From assembly GCF_013177675.1 (NCBI RefSeq), contig NZ_CP042652.1, positions 1,488,001-1,552,000 on the forward strand: DNA of 64,000 bases, given 5' to 3'. Every line of letters starts with the position of its first letter. The stretch's first letter is position 1. Below are positions 1 to 8,269 of this stretch, piece by piece. Below the pieces are notes generated by a model that was given only the letters and a program-made list of their open reading frames with translations, ran no database searches and was not told where the DNA came from. The stretch comes from Arcobacter acticola. GTDB taxonomy: Bacteria > Campylobacterota > Campylobacteria > Campylobacterales > Arcobacteraceae. Both the position numbers and the translations under genes were made by a program.

Positions 1-973
1 TGCTGCAATACATTTAGCATTAAGTGCTATTAAACTTAAAAGAGGTGATAAGATTTTAATGTCTGTAAACTCTTTTGTTAATTTACCAGAAGTTGTAAGA
101 CACTTTGATGCTGAACCTATTTTTATTGATATCAATATGGAAGATATGAATATTGATATTAATAAATTTGAAGAAGCACTTGCAGCTAATGATTCAAAAA
201 AATTAAGAGGTGCTATTATTACTTTTGTAGCAGGTCAAGCACCTGATTTAGATAGAATTTATGATATTGCAAAAAGATATGGAATTATTTTAATTGAAGA
301 TTGTAGATCTAGTTTAGGTGGAACTTATAAGGGTAAAAAAATAGGAAATCTAAGAGCTGATATGACTATTTTTTCAACAAATCCATCAAATTCTAAATAT
401 GCAATTTCAAGATCTGGAGTTATTGTTACAAATAATGAAGATATAGCAAACAGAGCAAAACTACTTAGAACTCATGCACTTACAACTACTTATGATAGTT
501 ATGGGAATTTAGATTATGTATATGATGTTGTAGATATTGGTCATAAATATGATTTATCTGAACTTGATGCTGCATATGCATTAGCTCAGTTAAATAAAAC
601 AGAAAAGTTTATTAAAAGAAGAAAAGAAATAGCTAAACTTTATGAAAAAAGATTAACTGGTGTTAAACATATTGGAATTCCTTCACATAATGATGAGCAT
701 ATTTTTACACACTTTATAATAAAAGTTTCAAGAAATAGAGATGCCTTTGCAAGAGCTTTAAAAGAAAGGGGTGTTTCAACAGGACTTAACTATATTCCTT
801 TACATCTTTTATCTTATTACAAAACAAAATATTCTATTAAAATAACAGCTTTTTCTAATGCTTTAAATAACTATCAACAAATACTTTCACTACCAATATA
901 TGCTAGTTTAAGTGATGAAGATGTTAATTATGTTTGTGACCAAGTAATTGATGTTGCATCTGAGTGGATATAA
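1..973 (+). CDS. DegT/DnrJ/EryC1/StrS family aminotransferase, 5' truncated
   Basis: The reading frame is open from base 2 with no stop, so the gene starts before the window; the ATG at 59 is internal. The protein has the fold-type I pattern of sugar aminotransferases: a segment like the PLP-binding Asp region (LIEDCRSSLGG) and a C-terminal part with a YIPLH motif typical of the family. These enzymes usually transaminate nucleotide-linked keto sugars with PLP. The usual SFHPVK-ITTGEGG stretch reads STNPSNSKYAISRSG, so the Schiff-base lysine is displaced or replaced. The gene sits 6 bp before lpxK, suggesting a surface-glycan role, but the substrate cannot be read from the sequence. Confidence 0.8.
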   Translation, partial: AAIHLALSAIKLKRGDKILMSVNSFVNLPEVVRHFDAEPIFIDINMEDMNIDINKFEEALAANDSKKLRGAIITFVAGQAPDLDRIYDIAKRYGIILIEDCRSSLGGTYKGKKIGNLRADMTIFSTNPSNSKYAISRSGVIVTNNEDIANRAKLLRTHALTTTYDSYGNLDYVYDVVDIGHKYDLSELDAAYALAQLNKTEKFIKRRKEIAKLYEKRLTGVKHIGIPSHNDEHIFTHFIIKVSRNRDAFARALKERGVSTGLNYIPLHLLSYYKTKYSIKITAFSNALNNYQQILSLPIYASLSDEDVNYVCDQVIDVASEWI

Positions 974-979
974 ATTAAC

Positions 980-1933
980 TTGAAACAAAAACTATACTTA
1001 TGGATTGAAGATTATCTCTTCTTTCCAAATAGCTTACAAAAAATAATCTCTTTTTTACTTCTTCCTTTAACTTTTATTTATATGCTAATTATTTTAATTA
1101 AACGTGCAATGGCAAAAGAAATAGAGTTTGCTATTCCAATTATTTCAGTTGGAAATATAATTGTAGGTGGTAGTGGGAAAACTCCAGTTACTATAAAATT
1201 GGCTTCAAAATATGAAAATGCATGTGTAATTTTAAGAGGTTATGGACGAATTTCAAAGGGTTTATTTGTAGTTTCAAATAAAGGTAAAATTTTAGTAGAT
1301 GTAAAAACAAGTGGTGATGAAGCTATGCTTTTAGCAAACTCTTTACCAAAAGCTACGATAATAGTAAGTGAAAATAGAATAAAAGCTATTTTAAAAGCAA
1401 AAGAGCTTGGATGTAAAATAGTTTTTTTAGATGATGGATTTTCAAAATATCAAATAGCAAAATTTAATATTTTACTAAGACCAAAAGATGAACCAACAAA
1501 TGTCTTTTGTTTGCCAAGTGGTGGCTATAGAGAACCAAAAGGTTTTTATGCACAAGCTGATATTGAACTTCTTGAAGGAAGTGATTTTAAAAGAGTCATT
1601 AGTATTAAAAAAGATGGTATTCAAAGTGAGATTCCATCTCAAACAGTTTTAATAACAGCAATTTCAAAACCTAAAAGATTATTAGAGTATTTACCAAATA
1701 ATATAGAATTGATTTCTTTTTCTGATCATTATGATTTTACACTAGAAGATATTTCTAAAATACAAGAAAAATATAAAGATTACTCTTTTTTAACCACAGG
1801 AAAAGATTTTGTAAAATTAGAAAAATTCAATTTAAAAAATCTTTATTTAATGGATTTAGATATAAAAATTGATGATGAAGTTGATTTTTCTTTGATGAAT
1901 GAATATATAGAAAGTTTTAATAAAGGGGTTTAA
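980..1933 (+). CDS. lpxK: Tetraacyldisaccharide 4'-kinase (lipid A 4'-kinase)
   Basis: LpxK phosphorylates the 4' position of the tetraacyl disaccharide-1-phosphate in lipid A synthesis at the inner membrane. The 317-residue product has a hydrophobic N-terminal segment (about residues 20-41) followed by the family P-loop (VGGSGKTP, about residues 62-69) after the ISVGN lead-in, and the later FLDDGF motif. The length is normal for the family. The start is a TTG only 6 bp after the preceding aminotransferase gene; no better start is visible, and the N-terminus begins in the way expected for Campylobacterota LpxK. It appears to be in one operon with the genes on either side. Confidence 0.93.
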   Translation: MKQKLYLWIEDYLFFPNSLQKIISFLLLPLTFIYMLIILIKRAMAKEIEFAIPIISVGNIIVGGSGKTPVTIKLASKYENACVILRGYGRISKGLFVVSNKGKILVDVKTSGDEAMLLANSLPKATIIVSENRIKAILKAKELGCKIVFLDDGFSKYQIAKFNILLRPKDEPTNVFCLPSGGYREPKGFYAQADIELLEGSDFKRVISIKKDGIQSEIPSQTVLITAISKPKRLLEYLPNNIELISFSDHYDFTLEDISKIQEKYKDYSFLTTGKDFVKLEKFNLKNLYLMDLDIKIDDEVDFSLMNEYIESFNKGV

Positions 1934-1934
1934 A

Positions 1935-2135
1935 ATGATGGGTGTATTAGTATCTTCATTTTTAATGATATTTATAGTTTTTACTTTTATTTTATATATT
2001 TATATTTTAATTGATATTTTAAAACATGAATTTACAGGTTACAATAAAATTATATGGATTCTTGTTTTGATTTTTTTTCCAATTTTAGGTGCAATTTTGT
2101 ATTTAGTTTTTGGAAGGTCTCAAAGAATAAAGTAG
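1935..2135 (+). CDS. Small PLDc_N-domain membrane protein
   Basis: This 66-residue protein has two predicted membrane helices (about residues 5-26 and 38-58) joined by a short loop, then a basic tail (GRSQRIK). The pattern ILIDILKHEF...WILVLIFFPILGAILYLVFGR matches the PLDc_N domain, which often occurs alone as a small inner-membrane protein of unknown role. It starts 1 bp after the lpxK stop, so translation is probably coupled to lpxK. Its stop codon lies inside the ascending arm of a hairpin that probably ends the transcript. Confidence 0.75.
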   Translation: MMGVLVSSFLMIFIVFTFILYIYILIDILKHEFTGYNKIIWILVLIFFPILGAILYLVFGRSQRIK

Positions 2136-2151
2136 CAAAAAAAGCTACTTT
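2129..2151. terminator. Bidirectional hairpin terminator between the lpxK operon and hemN
   Basis: AAAGTAGC and GCTACTTT form a perfect 8-bp stem around an A7/T7 loop. The flanks are AT-rich in both directions, and the hairpin lies between convergent genes, so it can serve both strands. Confidence 0.7.
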
Positions 2152-2155
2152 ATAT

Positions 2156-3523
2156 TTAGATTGTTTTAGAGAATCTTCTTTTATCTTCAGGAATTTTATT
2201 TAAATATGCATCAAATGGCATACAAATATTTCTAATAAGCATAGTTCCTGTTTGAGATACTTCAATTTTCTCATTGCTGATTGTTATTAACTCAGCTTCT
2301 TCAAACTCTTTTAAAGCCTCTAGTGCATCTGCAAAGTACTTTTTGAAGTTAATATCAAATTCTTTTTCAACTCTTATTATATTTAAAGAGAAGTTACTCA
2401 TTAATTCCATAATTACAAATTGTCTTAATTGATCATCTAAAGATAATCTATAACCTTTAAATACAGGTAAATCACCATTATCAATAGCCTTTTCCCAAGG
2501 CTCTAAATCTTTGAAGTTTTGGGCATAATAATCAACACCATTTCCAATAGATGTAAGTCCGATTCCTATTAAATCAGCTCCACCTTTAGTTGTATAACCT
2601 TGAAAGTTTCTATGTAATTCACCTTTTTCAATGGCTTTAAATAGCTCATCTTCTGGTTTTGCAAAGTGATCCATTCCAACCATTTTATAACCGTTTGATG
2701 TAAAGAAATCAATTGTATCTTTTAGCATCTCTAGTTTTTCTTTTGGTTTAGGAAAAGTTGTTTCATCAAACTTTCTCATAGTTTTCATAAGCCAAGGAAC
2801 ATGAGCATAATTAAATACTGCAAATCTATCCGTATCTAAAGTTATCATTTTTTCTAAAGTTCTTTTGAAACTCTCTCTTGTTTGATGAGGAAGTCCATAT
2901 ATTAAATCTGTATTTACAGAATGAATTCCTGCTTCTCTTGCTATTTTAATCACATTTTGAGTTAATTCAAAAGGTTGAATTCTATGAATAGTTTTTTGTA
3001 CAGTTTCATCTAAATCTTGAACACCAAAACTTAATCTATTGCAACCACCAGCTTTTAAAACATCCATATGCTCTTTTGTAAAATGTCTTGGGTCTACTTC
3101 ACATGAAACTTCAGCATCACTAGCAAAATTTGGAAAAATATCTTTAATAGCAATAATTACTTCTTCTAATTGCTTAGGAGAGAAGAATGTTGGTGTTCCT
3201 CCTCCAAAATGCATTTGAGTTACAACTCTTTGTGTATTTAAATGATTTTTTAGAATATTTAACTCTTTTTTTAAATATTCTATATAAGTTACTTTTTTAT
3301 CTTCTTTTGAAGTAAAGATTGTATTACATCCACAAAAATAACAAGCACTTCTACAAAAAGGCATATGTATATATAAAGACAAGGCTCTATCATCACTTTG
3401 ATTTTTATAGTAATCTTTTAAGTCCTCTTGTGTAAACTCAACACTAAACTCAGGGGCTGTTGGATATGAAGTATATCTAGGCCCTGGTCTTGAATATTTC
3501 TCGAATTTTTTAAAATCTATCAT
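2156..3523 (-). CDS. hemN: Oxygen-independent coproporphyrinogen III oxidase
   Basis: This radical SAM enzyme converts coproporphyrinogen III to protoporphyrinogen IX without oxygen, in the cytoplasm. The 455-residue length is normal for true HemN. The cluster motif CRSACYFCGC (Cys57, Cys61, Cys64, then Cys66) has the CX3CX2CXC form of HemN, unlike HemW-type proteins. N-terminal YTSYPTAPEF is also a HemN signature. The start follows the argF stop directly, so argF and hemN form one transcription unit ending at the hairpin at 2129-2151. A second HemN-like protein, HemW, lies at 44828. Confidence 0.95.
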   Translation of the reverse strand: MIDFKKFEKYSRPGPRYTSYPTAPEFSVEFTQEDLKDYYKNQSDDRALSLYIHMPFCRSACYFCGCNTIFTSKEDKKVTYIEYLKKELNILKNHLNTQRVVTQMHFGGGTPTFFSPKQLEEVIIAIKDIFPNFASDAEVSCEVDPRHFTKEHMDVLKAGGCNRLSFGVQDLDETVQKTIHRIQPFELTQNVIKIAREAGIHSVNTDLIYGLPHQTRESFKRTLEKMITLDTDRFAVFNYAHVPWLMKTMRKFDETTFPKPKEKLEMLKDTIDFFTSNGYKMVGMDHFAKPEDELFKAIEKGELHRNFQGYTTKGGADLIGIGLTSIGNGVDYYAQNFKDLEPWEKAIDNGDLPVFKGYRLSLDDQLRQFVIMELMSNFSLNIIRVEKEFDINFKKYFADALEALKEFEEAELITISNEKIEVSQTGTMLIRNICMPFDAYLNKIPEDKRRFSKTI

Positions 3524-4453
3524 TTATTTAATATCTCTTTTTCTATCTAACCAAACCATTACACCTTTTTGTGCATGTAGTCTATTTTCTGCTTCTTCAA
3601 AGATTAAACTTTGAGGGCCTTCCATAACTTCTTCACTTACTTCATAACCTCTATATGCAGGTAAACAGTGTAAGAAAATAGCTTTTTCTTGCGCAACTTT
3701 CATCATATTTGAATCAACGATATAACCTTCAAAATCTTTTAATCTTTTTTCCTTCTCAGCCTCTTGCCCCATTGATACCCAAGTATCAGTTGTAACAACA
3801 GTAGAACCTTTTACAGCAACTTTTGGATCATTAGTTATAGTGATTTTTGCACCACTTAATTTTGCCATTTCAAGAGCATTTGCTAAAATTGAAGCATCAA
3901 CTTCATAACCTTTAGGTGTTGCAATTCTAAGTTCAAAACCAAGTTTTGCAGCCATATTAAGCCATGAATGAGCCATATTATTTCCATCACCAACATATGC
4001 AGCAACCAAATCTTTATCAAGACCTGCTTCTTGTATAGTCATATAATCAGCCATTAATTGAACGGGATGGAATTCATTTGTTAAACCATTTATTACAGGA
4101 ACTTTTGAATATTTTGCGAACTCTTCAATTTTACTATGTTCAAAAGTTCTAATCATTACCATATCAACCATTCTTGAAATTACTCTTGAAGTATCGCTCA
4201 TTGGCTCACCTCGTCCTAATTGAATATCATTTGATGATAGAAATAAACCTATACCACCTAACTGATAAATACCTGTTTCAAAAGATACTCTAGTTCTTGT
4301 TGAACTTTTTTCAAAAATCATTCCCAATGTTTGATTAGGCATATACTTTTTGAACTCTTTTGCTTTAGTCTCAGTTTTAATTTGTTTCGCAAGGTCTAGT
4401 ATTTCTAAGATCTCATCTTTAGAATAGTCTGCTAATGTTAAGAAATGTCTCAT
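3524..4453 (-). CDS. argF: Ornithine carbamoyltransferase
   Basis: ArgF makes citrulline from ornithine and carbamoyl phosphate in arginine synthesis. The carbamoyl-phosphate loop SSTRTR (about residues 50-55) and the ornithine-type HCLPAYRG motif near the C-terminus are present, which separate it from aspartate carbamoyltransferases. I place the start at the ATG at 4453, giving [10 protein letters not shown] and 309 residues, because AGAGGA lies just upstream at a normal spacing. An in-frame upstream start at 4483 would add ten atypical residues without a ribosome-binding site. hemN follows immediately. Confidence 0.95.
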   Translation of the reverse strand: MRHFLTLADYSKDEILEILDLAKQIKTETKAKEFKKYMPNQTLGMIFEKSSTRTRVSFETGIYQLGGIGLFLSSNDIQLGRGEPMSDTSRVISRMVDMVMIRTFEHSKIEEFAKYSKVPVINGLTNEFHPVQLMADYMTIQEAGLDKDLVAAYVGDGNNMAHSWLNMAAKLGFELRIATPKGYEVDASILANALEMAKLSGAKITITNDPKVAVKGSTVVTTDTWVSMGQEAEKEKRLKDFEGYIVDSNMMKVAQEKAIFLHCLPAYRGYEVSEEVMEGPQSLIFEEAENRLHAQKGVMVWLDRKRDIK

Positions 4454-4530
4454 CTTATTTCCTCTGTAAATTAATAAAAACAAACATTCTATTTAATTTA
4501 ACTTTATAAATACTTAAAATAGATAGTTTT

Positions 4531-4536
4531 ATTATA
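4531..4536 (-). promoter_or_regulatory. Possible -10 element for argF-hemN
   Basis: TATAAT on the minus strand lies about 75 bases before the argF start in the non-coding gap. No convincing -35 is seen, but a weak -35 is usual in Campylobacterota. Confidence 0.35.
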
Positions 4537-4644
4537 TATATTTTACTCTTTTTTAATTAATTATGTTTTACAAATAGCTTGGAGAGCCCATTTTATGACA
4601 CTTTTGTGACAAATTAACTCATTAGTTATTAAGAAATTCTCTTC

Positions 4645-4650
4645 TACAAT
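4645..4650 (+). promoter_or_regulatory. Possible -10 element for the nrdD operon
   Basis: TACAAT lies 27 bases before the nrdD ATG, with an AAAAAGGA ribosome-binding site between them. No FNR-type palindrome was recognised upstream, although oxygen control would be expected. Confidence 0.35.
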
Positions 4651-4677
4651 TACAAAATCTTTAAAAAGGAAATATAA

Positions 4678-6795
4678 ATGATTGATAATATATTAAAAAG
4701 AGATGGCTCAAAACAAAAATTTGAATCATTCAAAATAGAAGACGCAATAAAAAAAGCATTTAAAAGTGTAAACATTCAATATGATATTTCTATATTTTTT
4801 AATGTTTTGTTCGAAATAAAACAAAAAAGATTAGTTGCCGTTGAAGATATACAAGATATTATAGAAAAAGAGTTATTTAAAGCAAGATATTTTGATGTTA
4901 TGAAATCATTTATTTTATATAGACATTTGCATAAAATACAAAGGGAACAAATATTACAAATTGCAAGTGATACCACATATATAAATTCAACTCAAACAAT
5001 ACAAGAGTATATAAATGGAAATGATTGGAGAATAAAAGCAAATTCAAATACAGGATATTCTCACGCTGGACTTATAAACAATAGTGCAGGAAAAGTAATA
5101 GCAAACTATTGGCTTGATAAGGTTTACTCAAAAGAAGAAGGGTATGCCCATAGAAATGCTGATTATCATATTCATGATTTAGATTGTTTAAGTGGATATT
5201 GTGCAGGTTGGAGTTTAAGAGTCTTATTAGATGAGGGATTTAATGGGGTAAGAGGTAGAGTTGAAAGCACTGCTCCTTCTCATTTTAGAGAAGCTTTAGG
5301 ACAAATGGCAAATTTCTTAGGAATACTACAAAGTGAATGGGCAGGTGCTCAAGCTTTTAGTAGTTTTGATACTTATTTAGCTCCTTATGTTTTTAAAGAT
5401 AATTTATCATATAGTGAAATAAAAAAAGCTGTAAGATCTTTTATATATAACCTTAATGTTCCAGCGCGTTGGGGACAAAGTCCATTTACAAATATAACTA
5501 TAGATTGGACGGTTCCTTCTGATTTAAAAGATCAAATACCAACACGAAATCAAAAACATCTTCTAAAAGATTTTGTAAATGATGAATTATTGGAAAAAAT
5601 CAAAGAAAAAGGTTATAAGTCATTTGAAGAGTTAACTTATAAAGATTTCCAAAAAGAGATGAATCAAATAAATAAGGCCTATTATGAAATAATGACTCAA
5701 GGGGATAAAACTGGGCAACCTTTTACTTTTCCAATTCCAACTGTTAATATCACTGAAGATTTTGATTGGTATGGAGAAAATACAGATGTATTATTTGAAA
5801 ATACGGCAAAAATAGGAAGTTCATATTTTCAGAATTTTATAGGTAGTCAATATGTAAAAGATGAAAATGGAAATTTAGTTCCAAATGAGAAAGCCTATAA
5901 ACCAGGTCATGTACGTTCTATGTGTTGTAGATTACAACTTGACTTAAGAGAACTTTTAAAACGTGGTGGCGGTCTTTTTGGTTCGGCTGAAATGACAGGA
6001 AGTATTGGGGTTGTTACAATTAACATGGCAAGACTTGGATATTTATATAAAAGTGATATAAATGGATTACTTTTACGACTTGAAGAGCTAATGGAGCTTG
6101 CAAAATCAACACTAGAAAAAAAGAGGGTATTTGTACAAGATATGTATGAAAGAGGCTTATACCCATATACAAAAAGGTATTTACCAAGTTTTAATAACCA
6201 TTTTTCAACTATTGGTGTAAATGGAATGAATGAAATGATAAAAAACTACTTCGGAGAAAATATTGATATATCTACAACAGTTGGTAATAATTTTTGTATA
6301 GAAATATTAGATTTTATGAGAGATAAAATGATTAAATTTCAAGAAGAAACAGGAAATTTATATAACCTTGAAGCAACACCGGCTGAAGGAACTACTTATA
6401 GATTTGCAAAAGAAGATAAAAAAAGATATAAAGATATTATTCAAGCAGGTAAAAATAAAAATATCTATTATACAAATTCTTCACAACTTCCAGTTGATTA
6501 TACTGATGACCCCTTTGAAGCCTTGTCTTTACAAGATGAACTTCAATGTAAATATACAGGAGGAACAGTTTTACACTTATACATGAATGAAAGAATATCT
6601 TCAATAGATGCTTGTAGAAAGTTTGTAAAAAATACAATTACAAATTTTAAATTACCCTATATTACAGTGACACCACTGTTTTCTGTTTGCGAAATTCATG
6701 GTTATTTACATGGTGAACATGAATATTGCCCAAAATGCGATGAAGAAATCTTAAAAAAGGAGTTAAAAAATGATGGAAAAACAAGAATTGCTTGA
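4678..6795 (+). CDS. nrdD: Anaerobic ribonucleoside-triphosphate reductase, large catalytic chain (without its glycyl-radical domain)
   Basis: Class III ribonucleotide reductase makes deoxynucleotides under anoxia. The 705-residue protein begins with an ATP-cone (about residues 1-90, LKRDGSKQKFESFKIEDAIKKA) for allosteric control, continues with the ten-stranded barrel, including the MCCRL cysteine stretch and GSIGVVTINMARL, and ends in a zinc-binding part (VCEIHGY...CPKC). A normal NrdD continues after the zinc site into an RVxGY glycyl-radical loop. Here the chain stops at ...DGKTRIA, and the loop is encoded separately at 6770. The large chain therefore cannot carry the radical by itself. 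The activase gene follows in the same operon. Confidence 0.93.
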   Translation: MIDNILKRDGSKQKFESFKIEDAIKKAFKSVNIQYDISIFFNVLFEIKQKRLVAVEDIQDIIEKELFKARYFDVMKSFILYRHLHKIQREQILQIASDTTYINSTQTIQEYINGNDWRIKANSNTGYSHAGLINNSAGKVIANYWLDKVYSKEEGYAHRNADYHIHDLDCLSGYCAGWSLRVLLDEGFNGVRGRVESTAPSHFREALGQMANFLGILQSEWAGAQAFSSFDTYLAPYVFKDNLSYSEIKKAVRSFIYNLNVPARWGQSPFTNITIDWTVPSDLKDQIPTRNQKHLLKDFVNDELLEKIKEKGYKSFEELTYKDFQKEMNQINKAYYEIMTQGDKTGQPFTFPIPTVNITEDFDWYGENTDVLFENTAKIGSSYFQNFIGSQYVKDENGNLVPNEKAYKPGHVRSMCCRLQLDLRELLKRGGGLFGSAEMTGSIGVVTINMARLGYLYKSDINGLLLRLEELMELAKSTLEKKRVFVQDMYERGLYPYTKRYLPSFNNHFSTIGVNGMNEMIKNYFGENIDISTTVGNNFCIEILDFMRDKMIKFQEETGNLYNLEATPAEGTTYRFAKEDKKRYKDIIQAGKNKNIYYTNSSQLPVDYTDDPFEALSLQDELQCKYTGGTVLHLYMNERISSIDACRKFVKNTITNFKLPYITVTPLFSVCEIHGYLHGEHEYCPKCDEEILKKELKNDGKTRIA

Positions 6796-6937
6796 GAAAA
6801 ATAGCGAGAAAAGAACAAAGTGTATGGTTTATACTAGGGTTATGGGTTACCATAGACCAGTGGAAAGTTTCAACATAGGAAAAAAAGGTGAGCACAATCA
6901 AAGAGTTAAATTTATTGAATCAAAAGATTGTCTATAA
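6770..6937 (+). CDS. Separate glycyl-radical subunit of the anaerobic ribonucleotide reductase (55 aa)
   Basis: This short frame is shifted relative to nrdD, overlaps its last 26 bases and has its own AAGGAG seven bases before its ATG. The product contains RTKCMVYTRVMGYHRPVES, which matches the glycyl-radical loop at the C-terminus of NrdD; Gly26 in RVMGY is the expected radical site. The next gene, for the activating enzyme, overlaps its 3' end by 50 bases in another frame. The order large chain, radical subunit, activase suggests coupled synthesis of a three-part system. A frameshift in a once-fused gene is possible, but the well-spaced ribosome-binding site argues for a real gene. Confidence 0.85.
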   Translation: MMEKQELLEKNSEKRTKCMVYTRVMGYHRPVESFNIGKKGEHNQRVKFIESKDCL

Positions 6938-7592
6938 CATTACAAAATTTACAACAACAGATTATGTAGGACATTTGTCTTGCATAATTTGGTTTGTTTC
7001 TTGTAACTTTAGATGTTTGTATTGCTATAATGATAATATAGTTTATACAAAAGAGGGAAATTATACTCAAAATAATATTCTTGATTTTTTAAAAACAAGA
7101 ATTGGACTTCTTGATTCTGTAGTTTTATCAGGTGGAGAAGCAACCGTTCATAATGTTATACCAATTTGCAAAGAGATAAAAAAATTAGGCTTAAAAATAA
7201 AACTTGATACCAATGCTACAAATTTACCACAAATAAAAAAACTAATAGAATTAAATTTATTAGATTATATAGCCATTGATTTTAAAGCACCAAAGTATAA
7301 ATTTAAAGAAATAGTAGGTGTTGATATGTATGATAATACTATTAAGACTATACAATATCTAATAAGTATAGATTTTACTTTCGAATTAAGAACTACAATA
7401 AATAAATCTTTGTTAGATGAAAATGATATAAATAGTATGATAGAAACTATTTCTAATTTAGGATATAAAAATATTTACTATTTACAAAACTTCTTAGAAA
7501 CCTCATCAAATATTGGAAATATTTCTAAATCTTCTAATATAGATAAAAGTAAAATAAATACCCAAAATTTAACTATTCAATATAGAAATTAA
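6888..7592 (+). CDS. nrdG: Anaerobic ribonucleotide reductase activating protein (radical SAM)
   Basis: The activase uses SAM and a 4Fe-4S cluster to place the glycyl radical on the reductase. The 234-residue protein has the radical SAM triad CNFRCLYC (Cys39, Cys43, Cys46), then the glycine-rich SGGEATV motif and a KLDTNAT strand typical of this group. It is longer than the compact E. coli NrdG and resembles the larger NrdG2 type. The start is GTG with AGGA seven bases upstream, inside the radical-subunit gene. Its 3' end overlaps the convergent response-regulator gene by 24 bases. Confidence 0.88.
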   Translation: MSTIKELNLLNQKIVYNITKFTTTDYVGHLSCIIWFVSCNFRCLYCYNDNIVYTKEGNYTQNNILDFLKTRIGLLDSVVLSGGEATVHNVIPICKEIKKLGLKIKLDTNATNLPQIKKLIELNLLDYIAIDFKAPKYKFKEIVGVDMYDNTIKTIQYLISIDFTFELRTTINKSLLDENDINSMIETISNLGYKNIYYLQNFLETSSNIGNISKSSNIDKSKINTQNLTIQYRN

Positions 7593-8249
7593 ATATCCTT
7601 GTGCAGATATATTTTCAACTATTGATTTTGATGTTTTAAGTCTAAGTCTTTTTATAAAAGTTCTTAATCTCTCATCATTAACTTCTTCATCCCAAAGTAC
7701 TTCTTTAATATATTGATTACTTACTATGGTATTTTTATTTTTTATAAGTAAAAAAAGAAACTCTTTTTCTCTTTTTGTTAAAGTTATCAAAGAATTGTCT
7801 TTGTATAAAGACATAGTGTTATTATCAAAAATAAAATCCTCTTTTAGTAGAACTTGTTTTTGCTTGTGTAAGCTTGGAGCTATTTTATTTATATGCTCTA
7901 TTACTTCTTCTGGATCAAAAGGTTTAATAAAATACTTACTAATTCCCACATCTATAGCTTTTAAAAGCTTTTCTTTATCAGAATGAGCACTTAGAATAAT
8001 AATAGGAATAAAACTATCTAATTCTTTTATCTTAATAGTCATATCTAATCCATCACATAAAGGCATCATAATATCAGTTATTATGATATCAGGCTTAAAA
8101 GTTTTAAATTTTTTTAAACCTTCTATTCCATCTTTTGCAATTACTACAGAAAAGAAACAATCAGAAATGGCATCTTTTAAAAGTTGTGCAATTCTTTTTT
8201 CATCTTCTACAATTAGAATTTTTAGTGTTTTTAATAGTTCGTAGTTCAT
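7569..8249 (-). CDS. OmpR-family response regulator
   Basis: Residues 8-120 form a receiver domain with acidic pocket Glu15/Asp16, phosphoacceptor Asp59 (IITDIMMP) and Lys109 (FIKP). Residues 130-226 form a winged-helix DNA-binding domain (LTKREKEFLFLLIKN). It should bind DNA as a dimer when phosphorylated by the kinase encoded 20 bp upstream in the same operon. The target genes and stimulus cannot be read from the sequence. The 3' end runs 24 bases into the end of the convergent activase gene, so transcripts from the two operons overlap. Confidence 0.9.
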   Translation of the reverse strand: MNYELLKTLKILIVEDEKRIAQLLKDAISDCFFSVVIAKDGIEGLKKFKTFKPDIIITDIMMPLCDGLDMTIKIKELDSFIPIIILSAHSDKEKLLKAIDVGISKYFIKPFDPEEVIEHINKIAPSLHKQKQVLLKEDFIFDNNTMSLYKDNSLITLTKREKEFLFLLIKNKNTIVSNQYIKEVLWDEEVNDERLRTFIKRLRLKTSKSIVENISAQGYLISILNS

Positions 8250-8269
8250 ATTTGTTCCATATATATTAT

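Noticed and set aside
6757-6800. A programmed -1 or +1 frameshift joining nrdD to the radical loop
   Set aside because: The A-rich junction could slip, but the downstream frame has an AAGGAG exactly seven bases before ATG, which fits independent initiation better. Peptide data could reverse this.
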